A DNA stretch of 64,000 bases, taken from Kerstersia similis (lineage in GTDB: Bacteria > Pseudomonadota > Gammaproteobacteria > Burkholderiales > Burkholderiaceae_B). The notes under the pieces are model-generated. The model made no database searches and had not been told where the DNA came from. It worked only from the letters and a program-made list of their open reading frames with translations. The stretch spans positions 1 through 64,000 of the forward strand of contig NZ_CBCSIQ010000004.1 in NCBI RefSeq assembly GCF_965139615.1. The letters are read 5' to 3'. A program made the translations under genes and the position numbers. Within the stretch, counting starts at the first letter, position 1. Each line of letters opens with the position of its first letter. Positions 54,752 through 63,700 of the stretch are shown piece after piece.

Positions 54752-55401
54752 TTGGCTGAGGATTGTTGTGCGAGCCACACACGCGTGTACCGCATTTACA
54801 AAGAGCTGGAAAAAAATCAGCGCATCAAACCGTGTAAAAGACTGGTCCGGCAGATGCAGGAGCCGCTGGCGGTTCGTAGCACCCTCAATGAGGTCTGGTC
54901 GATGGATTTCATACCTGACCAGTTGGCCGACGGGCGCAGCATGCGGACCTTCAACGTTATTGATGATTTCAACCATGAGGCGTCGGGCATCGAAGTGGAC
55001 TTATCACTGCCGGCGGCACGAGTGACACGAGTGTTGAACACGATCATCGAGAAGCGGGGACAGGTCAGGGGGGCACTGCCGATTAGCTGCGACAACGGTC
55101 CGGAATATACGGGTTCGATGTTGTCGGTCTGGGCGAAAAAGCACGGCATCAGGCTCGACTTTATTAAGCTTGGCCAACTGCAGTAAAACGCCTGTATCGA
55201 GCAGTTCAACTGCACGGCTAGGTATGAATGGCTGTCACAGCCGACAGTACGGAGTGGGAAAATCTGGCGCATGTGCAGGAGCACGCCACGCGCTGGATGT
55301 GGTTTTACAATCACGAATGCCATAATATGGAATTGGGCCGATGCACACCAACACAGTGGCTGGCCATGGCCGCATCAGTCCCTACTTCTACGACCCAGTA
55401 A
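54752..55401 (+). pseudogene. IS3-family OrfB catalytic-part remnant (different element), with stop and frameshift
   Basis: Residues RVYRIYKELEKNQRIKPCKRLV through VWSMDFIPDQLADGR and CDNGPEYTGS give the first two catalytic aspartates of an IS3-family integrase. A stop codon at about 55184-55186 interrupts just before the third catalytic residue (QLQ-stop-NACIEQFN), and a later frameshift moves the tail (ATRWMWFYNHE...LAMAAS) into another frame, ending at 55401. The subgroup differs from that of the first remnant. It cannot transpose by itself. Confidence 0.85.
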
Positions 55402-55512
55402 AAATGGGGGTATTACCATTTCATCCTGGCGAGCCCGCTAGGTGAAGCGAGGAGTAGGTGGCTTAATAATTTGTTTTTTTATTGGCAATCAAAAAATAGA
55501 GCTGAGGTTTAG

Positions 55513-56496
55513 GTGGAACAATCCAAAGAAAATAAGTCAGTGCTTAAGTGTTCGTCCTGTGGGACAAAATTCAGGGTTCCTCATGATAGAGGTGATCTGG
55601 AAGTGACATGTCCGAATTGTAATGGTGTGGAAGAGTGGTCTGAGGATGAAATAAAATTCATAGGAAAAAAGTCAATTTCTTCCGATGCTATTAGAAAATT
55701 AATAGAAAAACGAGCCAAGAAGATAAAGGGGTACGTTCCGAGGGTAGGCGTTTTTGGTGTCACAGGCGTTGGTAAGTCTTCTCTATGTAATGCTATTTTT
55801 GGCTCGGATGTAGCTAAAATTAGCGATGTTGCAGCTTGCACGCGTTCCCCTCAGGAGATACAGCTTAAATCTTCTGGAAGTGAGCCGGGTATAGTCTTGA
55901 TTGATGTGCCCGGAGTGGGGGAGACGACAGAAAGAGATGAGGAATATTTTCAGTTATATAAAAGCTTGGCTCCGACCCTCGATTTGGTGATCTGGGTTAT
56001 TAAGGCTGATGATAGGGCCTACGCGGTTTCTCAGAAGGCATATCTTGAAATACTGAAACCAAATCTAAAAAAATGTCCTGTGGTTTTTGTTGTTAATCAG
56101 GTTGATAAGTTGCCTCCGTTAAGAGATTGGGATGAGGTTCATGAGAGGCCTGGGCAAGAGAAGGAGGCCAATGTTCAGAGAAAAATCGGTGATGTTGCTA
56201 AGGCCTTTGATGTTTCGACTGATATTATTATTCCGGTGTCGGTAGAGGAAAAATATAATCTGACTGGGCTGGTTTCTCTTATTGTTGATATTTTACCAAA
56301 TGAGAAAAAATATTCTTTTGCGCGAGAGGCGAAAGAAGAGGTTAAAACGGAGGGGATAAATGCAAAAGCTGAGAAAGGGGTTTGGGAAGCGATAAAAGAG
56401 TGGTGTGGTGATCTATGGGAGGAGAATAAAGATTTGATTGTCTCCGCAGCGGCTACGTTTGCTACAAAATTCATTAAAGGGCTTTTTAAGAAATAA
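55513..56496 (+). CDS. GTPase with N-terminal zinc ribbon (YfjP/YeeP-like)
   Basis: This 327-residue protein has a zinc ribbon (C13, C16, C33, C36), then a GTPase domain with the P-loop GVTGVGKSS (82-90), DVPG (131-134) and NQVD (195-198), like the YfjP/YeeP proteins found on prophages and islands. The C-terminal 50 residues form helices with an amphipathic end (LIVSAAATFATKFIKGLFKK) that may touch membrane. The GTG start has GAGG upstream. The gene is much richer in A and T than its surroundings, and lies between IS elements, so it was probably acquired. The function is unknown. Confidence 0.85.
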   Translation: MEQSKENKSVLKCSSCGTKFRVPHDRGDLEVTCPNCNGVEEWSEDEIKFIGKKSISSDAIRKLIEKRAKKIKGYVPRVGVFGVTGVGKSSLCNAIFGSDVAKISDVAACTRSPQEIQLKSSGSEPGIVLIDVPGVGETTERDEEYFQLYKSLAPTLDLVIWVIKADDRAYAVSQKAYLEILKPNLKKCPVVFVVNQVDKLPPLRDWDEVHERPGQEKEANVQRKIGDVAKAFDVSTDIIIPVSVEEKYNLTGLVSLIVDILPNEKKYSFAREAKEEVKTEGINAKAEKGVWEAIKEWCGDLWEENKDLIVSAAATFATKFIKGLFKK

Positions 56497-56561
56497 ATTA
56501 AATTGGACTGGTTTTTTGTGTTGGTTTGTGGTTTTTACTCTTCTAGTCCATTATTGTAAAT

Positions 56562-56592
56562 AAAAAGGCGCTCCTGATGTGAGCGCCTTTTT
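56562..56592 (+). terminator. Rho-independent terminator after the GTPase gene
   Basis: AAAAAGGCGCTC and GAGCGCCTTTTT form a perfect 12-bp stem around CTGATGT. The A-rich left arm means it can work in both directions. The rest of the gap to the IS (56593-56753) shows no gene. Confidence 0.9.
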
Positions 56593-56798
56593 ATTTGGTA
56601 AAGAACATATTCCCATTGGTTCAGATATGAAAGAATATGGGGGCGTGAGGCGGGTTGGAAGTCATCGGGTCTGGGTTTTTTGAGATAAGTTATATTTTCG
56701 GAGGGTGGTGTGAAGGTGCCCGTGCGAGGAGTTCCTGTTGGGAGGTGATGTATTGACCCAGTGAAAACCTGCTCAGGTCATAATCGAGGAAAGAAGAC

Positions 56799-57113
56799 AT
56801 GAGCAAGACGATGGAAGAAGACATCAAACGGTGGACAGCGAAGCGCAAGAGCGCGCTGGTACTGGACATCATCCAAGGCAAAGCCACGGTATCGGAAGCG
56901 AGCCGGCAATACGATCTGTCGCCGTCTGAGGTCGAACAGTGGGTCGATGATGCCAAGCGGGGGATGGAGAACGCCTTGCGTGCCAACCCGTTGGACATCA
57001 AGGAACAGTACGAGCGCCAGCTGAAAGATCTGCAGGAAGCGTACGGCGAAGCGATGTTGGAGTTGCGTGCCCGAAAAAAGCTGCAAGCCCTGTTGGACGA
57101 GGAAGGGAAATGA
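56799..57113 (+). CDS. IS3-family transposase OrfA (helix-turn-helix)
   Basis: The 104-residue protein has a helix-turn-helix in ATVSEASRQYDLSPSEVEQWVDDAKRGMENAL and a C-terminal helical part (YERQLKDLQEAYGEAMLELRARKKLQALL) that likely forms a coiled coil with OrfB. It resembles the DUF1153-type OrfA of some IS3 subgroups. Its stop overlaps the start of orfB (ATGA). Confidence 0.88.
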   Translation: MSKTMEEDIKRWTAKRKSALVLDIIQGKATVSEASRQYDLSPSEVEQWVDDAKRGMENALRANPLDIKEQYERQLKDLQEAYGEAMLELRARKKLQALLDEEGK

Positions 57114-57931
57114 TCCTTCGCGTGCAGCAGGGCCTGGCTGCCGAAGGGTTCGAGGTGTCGCTCTCAAAGCTGTGCCGTTGGTTTGGCGTGCCGCGTCGCA
57201 CGGTGTATTACCGGGCTGTGAAGTCACCACCTAAAGTCGATGCGAAGTACGTTGAGCCGATCAAGGCCATGATCGAAGAGTCGCCGTCGTTTGGCTACCG
57301 GACGGTGGCTTGGCTGCTGGGGTTCAACAAGAACACCGTGCAGCGCATCTTCCAGATCAAAGGCTGGCAGGTTCGCAAGCGTCCGATTGGCTTCAGGCCA
57401 CGGATCCAGGCATTGCCTTCAGCGGCCACAACGCCGAACGAACGTTGGTCTACAGACCTGTGCCGTATCTGGGCAGGCCGGGACGGCTGGGCCACGCTGG
57501 CGCTGGTGATCGACTGCCATACCCGCGAACTGTTGGGCTGGCACCTGTCGCGCAGCGGTAAGGCCTGCACGGCGGGGAGCGCCTTGGAACACGCCCTGAT
57601 CGCTCGGTTCGGGACGCTGGGGCGAGTGCCGGCACCGTTCCTGCTTCGATCCGACAACGGCCTGGTATTCACCTCCCGAAGCTACACCGCATTGGTGCGC
57701 AGCTATGGGCTGCGCCAGGAGTTCATCACGCCGCACTGCCCACAGCAGAACGGCATGGTCGAGCGAGTCATCCGCACACTGAAAGAGCAATGCGCGCATC
57801 GTCATCGCTTCGAAACCTTGCAGCATGCCAGCCGCGTGATCAGCGACTGGATACGCTTTTACAACCACCGGCGACCTCATCAGGCGCTGAATATGAAAAC
57901 CCCGGTTCAAACCTACGCTTTAGCCGCATAA
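57110..57931 (+). CDS. IS3-family transposase OrfB (DDE integrase)
   Basis: The 273-residue protein has the N-terminal HTH_21-like region (SFGYRTVAWLLGFNKNTVQRI) and the integrase core with D116 (STDLCRIW), D182 (RSDNGLVF) and E218 (GMVERVIRTLKEQ), giving the DD(35)E spacing of the family. The C-terminus YNHRRPHQALNMKTP is normal. It has its own ATG overlapping the orfA stop. The element is likely still mobile. Confidence 0.93.
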   Translation: MILRVQQGLAAEGFEVSLSKLCRWFGVPRRTVYYRAVKSPPKVDAKYVEPIKAMIEESPSFGYRTVAWLLGFNKNTVQRIFQIKGWQVRKRPIGFRPRIQALPSAATTPNERWSTDLCRIWAGRDGWATLALVIDCHTRELLGWHLSRSGKACTAGSALEHALIARFGTLGRVPAPFLLRSDNGLVFTSRSYTALVRSYGLRQEFITPHCPQQNGMVERVIRTLKEQCAHRHRFETLQHASRVISDWIRFYNHRRPHQALNMKTPVQTYALAA

Positions 57932-57954
57932 GTTGAGCAGGTTCCGCTGGGTCA

Positions 57955-58392
<438 letters not shown>

Positions 58393-58404
58393 TCTGAAGA
58401 ATTA

Positions 58405-58434
58405 AATATAGCCCATTTTTCTGGGTGTGTGCAA
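58405..58434 (-). promoter_or_regulatory. Promoter of tRNA-fMet
   Basis: On the reverse strand TTGCAC (58434-58429) and TATATT (58410-58405) are 18 bases apart, about 12 bases before the tRNA. This is a good sigma-70 match at the expected distance. Confidence 0.75.
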
Positions 58435-58718
58435 GTCTTTTTTGTCTTTTTCCATAAAAAGACAGATTTTTGTTTTTTTCGCTCGGATTTTGCCTGTTTT
58501 TTGCTTAGTTATTGATCACCCTGGGCCGCTGGCACCCTCTTTGGTGGAGGAACGGGTGAGGCCTTGGCAGGCGGGCGGGCGGCAGAGTCTTCCGGGCCAT
58601 CTTCTAAAACCACCAGAGTAGTACTGATATATCATTTCAATTTATTTGTTTTGTTATATCATTCCGATTTTTGTGGGCTGCCATCGGGGTGGCTTGCTTA
58701 TGTCCGACGGGGTTTTCC
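58435..58718. other. Gap between tRNA-fMet and the TonB receptor
   Basis: It starts T-rich, has a GC-rich centre (58520-58610) and an AT-rich stretch near 58625-58670 that probably carries the receptor promoter. I found no Fur box or cobalamin riboswitch that I would stand by. Confidence 0.4.
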
Positions 58719-60782
58719 ATGCTTTGCCGCGCTTTCCTGCCCAGTTCATTGCCACCGGGCAGTGGATGCTTGCTGATTTCAACGGGGCCGGGCCGGGGGC
58801 AGTGCCAGTCTCCTGGATTCCTTCCATGGGAAATCAAGGCGGCGCGTCTGTCCTGGTTGCAGGTGGCCGCAGCAGGGGTTTTGCTGGCAAACCCGGGGCA
58901 GGCCGCAGCACAGGGACAGGTGGCGGCCTTGGCGCCGGTGGTTGTGACAGCCACAGCAGGCGAGCGGAACCTGGCGGATGTTCCCGCCAGCGTGACGGTT
59001 GTTGATGGCGCCGCACTGCGCGAACGGCCGGTGCTGGATATGGCGGATGCCTTGCGCGGGACGGAAGGCATCAATATTCAGAGCGCCGGCCTGGGACGGC
59101 GGGCAATTTCGATACGCGGCATGGATCCGGCCCATACCTTGTTCCTGATGGATGGCAAACGTATCAGCGCGTCTTCTTCCGGGATTTCACATTCGGATTA
59201 TGAGTTGGGCTGGGTGTCGACGGAGGCGATCGAAAGGGTGGAGGTGGTGCGCGGTCCGCTGTCGTCTTTGTACGGTTCCGAGGCCCTGGGCGGCGTGGTG
59301 AATGTCATTACACGGACGGCGACGGACGAGTGGCAGGGCTCGCTGTCTTCCTATTATCTGAAGCCCGGCCATGATGCGGGCGGTGCACAGTTCAAGACTG
59401 GCGTGTACGCGGGCGGCCCATTGGTGCAAGGGGTGCTGGGGCTGAGTGTCTGGGGCGAATATCTGCGCCGTCACGCGCTGGAGGATGAGAAAAATCTTGG
59501 TTTGAGCCTGCTGGATCGGAATGTTTCGCGCAGCGGTAATGTGGCATTGAGCTGGACGCCGGAGAGTCGCCAGCGTATTGACCTCAGTGCAGGTGCGGGT
59601 AATGAGGAGCGTGATGGCGTGCGCGGTACTGTGGCAGTGCCTTACGAATCTGATGACACCGTGCGGCGGCGGCAATACTCGGTTGGGCATCGTGGCGGCT
59701 GGCGTTGGGGCAGCACCGATGTGAAGGTATATCGTTCCAGCCTGTATCGGGAGAATTGGCGCAGCGATGGCGGCACGGCAAGTGGCCCGAACCGTTTTGT
59801 CGATACGGTGGCGGATGCCACTACCAGGCTGGCGCCTTGGGCGGGCCATACCTTGACCTTCGGCGGGACGGTACGCCGCGAGAAGCTGGAGGATCCGACC
59901 GTCAACCGGGCGGGCCGCTTGTCCATGCAGCATTATGCCGCGCTGTTGCAGGACGAGTGGCGCCTGGGGCAGCAGTGGGAAGTCGTGCTGGGCGGGCGCC
60001 TGGATTGGCATGAGGAGTTCGGCCGTGAAGCCAGCCCGCGTGCCTATGTGCTGTACCACCTGAATGAGGCCTTGACCTTCAAGGGGGGCGTGGGCAAAGG
60101 GTTCAAGGCCCCGACCTTGAAACAGTTGTCTCCTGAATATGAGTCATACGCTGCCATGGGCGGGCGCGGCATTATCCGTGGCAATCCGGATCTGCAGCCG
60201 GAAACCAATGTGTCTTTTGAAGCCGGGCTGGAGTATGAGGGCAGTGGCTGGCAGGCCAACGCCATGTTTTTCCAGAATGAGGTGAAGAACCTGATCGAAA
60301 CCCAGCGTGCCGCCAGTTGTGATGTCAAGGGCAGGACCTGCCTGTACTACCAGAATGTCGCCCGGGCACGCATTCGTGGGGTGGAACTGGGGGGCGGCGT
60401 GGACTTGCCTTGGCAGTTGCGCCTGGATGCCAACTATATGTGGCTGGACCCGAAGAATCGCGAGACGGACGAAACGCTGGCGGACCGGCCGCGCCATAGC
60501 GGAGCTGTCGATCTCGCCTGGACCCCCGTGCCTGCCTGGACAGCCAGGGTGCGGGCAGAGCTGACAGGCAGGCAATACAACTCTGGCGGCACGACGCCTG
60601 TGGAGCGCCCCGGTTATGCACTGTGGTCGTTGTATGCAGATTACGCCATCAATCGGTCTCTGACTTTGCAGGCAGGGGTGGAAAACCTGGGTGATCGCAG
60701 GCTGGCGGCTGAGGACGCTACTCGCTACTCCCTGGCAGATGAAGGCCGGCGTTATTACCTCGGCATGAATGCAAGGTTCTGA
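58719..60782 (+). CDS. TonB-dependent receptor (FepA/BtuB/HmuR-like) paired with CobN
   Basis: The mature receptor begins near QVAALAPVVVTATAGERNLADVPASVTVVDG (TonB box and plug), continues with RRAISIRGMDPAHTLFLMDGKRIS and VEVVRGPLSSLYGSEALGGVVNVIT, and ends in a barrel with GFKAPTLKQLSPEY and NPDLQPETN boxes, closing in ARF. Such boxes occur in haem and other receptors; no histidine lies between them. The start is unclear: no ATG lies close to the hydrophobic signal (LSWLQVAAAGVLLANPGQAAAQ), and the ATG at 58719 gives a long, odd N-terminus. Seven bases separate it from the CobN-like gene. Confidence 0.85.
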   Translation: MLCRAFLPSSLPPGSGCLLISTGPGRGQCQSPGFLPWEIKAARLSWLQVAAAGVLLANPGQAAAQGQVAALAPVVVTATAGERNLADVPASVTVVDGAALRERPVLDMADALRGTEGINIQSAGLGRRAISIRGMDPAHTLFLMDGKRISASSSGISHSDYELGWVSTEAIERVEVVRGPLSSLYGSEALGGVVNVITRTATDEWQGSLSSYYLKPGHDAGGAQFKTGVYAGGPLVQGVLGLSVWGEYLRRHALEDEKNLGLSLLDRNVSRSGNVALSWTPESRQRIDLSAGAGNEERDGVRGTVAVPYESDDTVRRRQYSVGHRGGWRWGSTDVKVYRSSLYRENWRSDGGTASGPNRFVDTVADATTRLAPWAGHTLTFGGTVRREKLEDPTVNRAGRLSMQHYAALLQDEWRLGQQWEVVLGGRLDWHEEFGREASPRAYVLYHLNEALTFKGGVGKGFKAPTLKQLSPEYESYAAMGGRGIIRGNPDLQPETNVSFEAGLEYEGSGWQANAMFFQNEVKNLIETQRAASCDVKGRTCLYYQNVARARIRGVELGGGVDLPWQLRLDANYMWLDPKNRETDETLADRPRHSGAVDLAWTPVPAWTARVRAELTGRQYNSGGTTPVERPGYALWSLYADYAINRSLTLQAGVENLGDRRLAAEDATRYSLADEGRRYYLGMNARF

Positions 60783-60789
60783 TCTCATC

Positions 60790-63700
60790 ATGCACCTTGA
60801 AAAATCAGGCGGCATGGGTGGGGGCCGCAGCTATTCCCGCCTGTGCCTATGGGCCGCAGGACTGCTATTGGCGGGGTTGGCGATGTGGCTGTTGGGCGGG
60901 CCTGTCGTTCGGGCGGAATCCGCGCATGACGCGGGTCGCCAGGCCAAGGGCATTGTGCAGGCGCCGGCTGTCACAGGGCAGGAGGGCACGCCAGCGGCCT
61001 TGCCTGTGTTGCGGGTGATCACGAACAGCTTCGTGCCCAAAGGCAAGTTTGAGCGCTTGCAGAGGCTGGCTGAAGATGCAGGCCTGCGGTTGGAGCATAT
61101 CAATGTGGAAGTGGCGTCTGCACATGCCGGCCGCTGGCTGGAGGGCGCTGCCTTGACGGTGCTGGATACTCCCCGTCCGGCGGATCGCGCGCAGGTCGAG
61201 GCTGCGCTGGCGGAGGGGTTGCGGCAGCCAGGCCGGGCGTGGCTGGCGGTCGGAGGAGGGGCGCCTGGGCATGCCGGACTGGATGAGGCGGTGGCGCGTC
61301 ATTTGGCGGCTTACTACGCAGCTGGCGGTGAGTCCAATTTCCGGTCTTTTTTTCGTTATGCCCAGGCTGTGCTGCAGGGGACAAGCCCGGAAGTGTTGCC
61401 GGCTGTCGTGCCATTGCCGGCAACCGGCTTTTATCACCCAGCCTCCACACGAATTTTTTCGTCCTTGAGCGATTATCTGGCCTGGGGGGCAGCACGCTGG
61501 CAGCCGCGCAGCGGCGTGGTGGCGTTTCTGACCCATGCGGGAGCGCTGGGTGACTTGCAGACGGATGCCCTGGATGTGCTGGTCAGCAAAACGGAAGCGG
61601 CGGGCTTGACCCCCGTGGTGTTCTGGTTCGACGCATCACATGAGACATTACCGGAAGTGCTGGGCCAGGGGCGGGTGGATGTGCTGGTGAATCTGGGGCA
61701 TTTGCAGGACGGCAAGGCGCGCAGCGCCGATTTTCAGGCGCTGGATATTCCTGTCTTGCAAACCACCGTGTTCCGTCAGGAACAGGGAGAAGCGGGGTGG
61801 GAGCAGGCAAGCAGCGGTATGCCGCCCCGTACGCTGGCGATTTTCCTGGCGGGCCCGGAAGGGTGGGGCATGATGGATCCGATTGTGCTGCGTACCTCGG
61901 TGCAGGGGGAGCAGCAATTGTTGCCAGAGCAGGCCGATGCCTTGATCGGCAAGCTGCAGGGGCTGGTCGCATTGCGTCAGATAGCAGCGGCAGACAAGAA
62001 GCTGGCCTTGCTGTTCTGGAATTATCCGCAAGGCGAGAAGAACCTGGCGGCATCGCATCTGAATCTGCCACGCAGCATGGTGGCGCTGGCGCATGGGCTG
62101 GCCGCGGCCGGGTATCAGGTCAGTGTGCCGGAAGAAGCTGCGTTGATTCGGCAGGCGCAAGAGATGCTGGCGGCCCTGTATCGCCAGGTGCCGCTGGAAA
62201 CACTGCTAGAGCATGATTTGGCAGCCGCCTATCCGGTGCAGGCGTATCGGCAGTGGCTGCGCCGTCTGCCCAGCGCACAGCGCGAGGCACTGTCCCACTG
62301 GGGGGATCCAGGCAAGCACTGGGCGGTGCGCGAGATCGGTGGCGAGCCCGTGTTCGTGATCCCGCGCCTGCAATTGGGCAATCTTACGGTCATGCCGCAA
62401 ATGCCCCGTGCGGCGGAGATGGGCCAGCACTATCACGATACCGCCAGCGCGCCGGATCATCTATACCTGGCCGCCTATCTCTACTTGCGCCAGCAACTTG
62501 GCGTGCATGCCCTCATCCATATGGGTACCCACGGAACGCAGGAGTGGCTGCCGGGAAAAGATAGAGGCCTGTCCGCAAGCGATTTCCCTTTCCTGGCGGT
62601 CGGGGATGTACCGGTGTTCTATCCCTATTTGCAGGATAACGTCGGCGAGGCCATGCAGGCCAAACGTCGAGGCCGTGCCGTGACGATCAGTCATCAGACG
62701 CCACCCTTCGCGCCGGCGGGCCTATATGACACGCTGGCCGATCTGCACCAGCTGATTCATGAGTATCAGCAACTGGACGAAGGCGCGGCGCAGTCGGTGG
62801 CGCGAGACAAAGTGCTGGAGGCCGCCCAGGCCAATCATATGCTGGCTGACCTGGGGTGGGACATCGCGGATGCGCGCCTGCGTTTTGCGGATTTCGTGCA
62901 GCAACTGCATGATCATTTGCATGAACTGGCGCGCGCTGCCATGCCCTTGGGCCTGCATACCTTCGGTGAGCCGGCGGCGCCGGCGCACAGGCTGCTGACG
63001 GTTATGCAGCAACTGGGCGAGCCGTTCTATCAGGCGCTGGGCATGGTGGATGATGAATGGTTCGCCCAGGACCATACCGTCAGCCCTCCAGTTGTTGTTG
63101 CCCAGGAGGGGCAGGCGGCGGCCGGGCGGGCGGGCCTGCCGGTCGCCGCGCAGGGCGCGGCAGATACCTGGCAAGACGCCCGGCCCTATCAATGGTTGCA
63201 GACCTATTTGCGTGCTGGCGCCCAGGAGCAGTCAGCAGGCCAGGAGATGGGGGCGGAGGCCGCCTTGTCTCCGGCATTGCGCGAGCAGCTGGCGAGGGCC
63301 CGGCAACTGGATCAGTCCCTGGCGGATACCCAGGAGATCGAATCGTTGCTGGCAGGGCTGGCGGGCCGCTTTGTGTTGCCGGGCGCTGGGGGCGACCCAT
63401 TGCGCAACCCGGATATCGCCAGCGGCCGCAATTTGTACGCTTTCGAGGCAGACCGTATTCCCAGCCCTGCCGCGTATGAAGCGGGCGGTATTGCCTATGC
63501 ACAATTGCTGCAGGCGTATGCCGATAGCCATGCCGGCGCCGCGCCGCGCAAACTGGCCTTCAGCCTGTGGTCATCGGAGGCTATCCGCCATCTGGGCGTG
63601 ACGGAAGCGCAGGTCTTGCATGCCTTGGGGTTACGGCCGGTCTGGGGGCGCGGCGGCAGGGTAGAGGCTTTGGATATCATTCCTGCCAGTGAACTGGGCC

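Larger units (their letters stand above)
56754..57954 (+). mobile_element. Complete IS3-family insertion sequence (about 1.2 kb)
   Basis: The left tip begins TGACCCAG and then CCTGCTCA; the right tip read inward has the same two blocks with one base less between them. Inside are orfA and orfB on the forward strand, both intact, with all three DDE residues. The flanking bases (TAT on the left, TTA on the right) do not form a direct repeat, which suggests that DNA next to the element was deleted after insertion. Confidence 0.88.

Noticed and set aside
58580..58830. Reverse-strand sequence resembling parts of a cobalamin riboswitch near the CobN locus
   Set aside because: Pieces such as CTGCCCCCG, TCCACTG and CAGGAAAGCGCGG recall the class, but the core ACTGT and the final B12-box are not in place, and the strand is opposite to the receptor. 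A covariance-model search of both strands (RF00174) would settle it.
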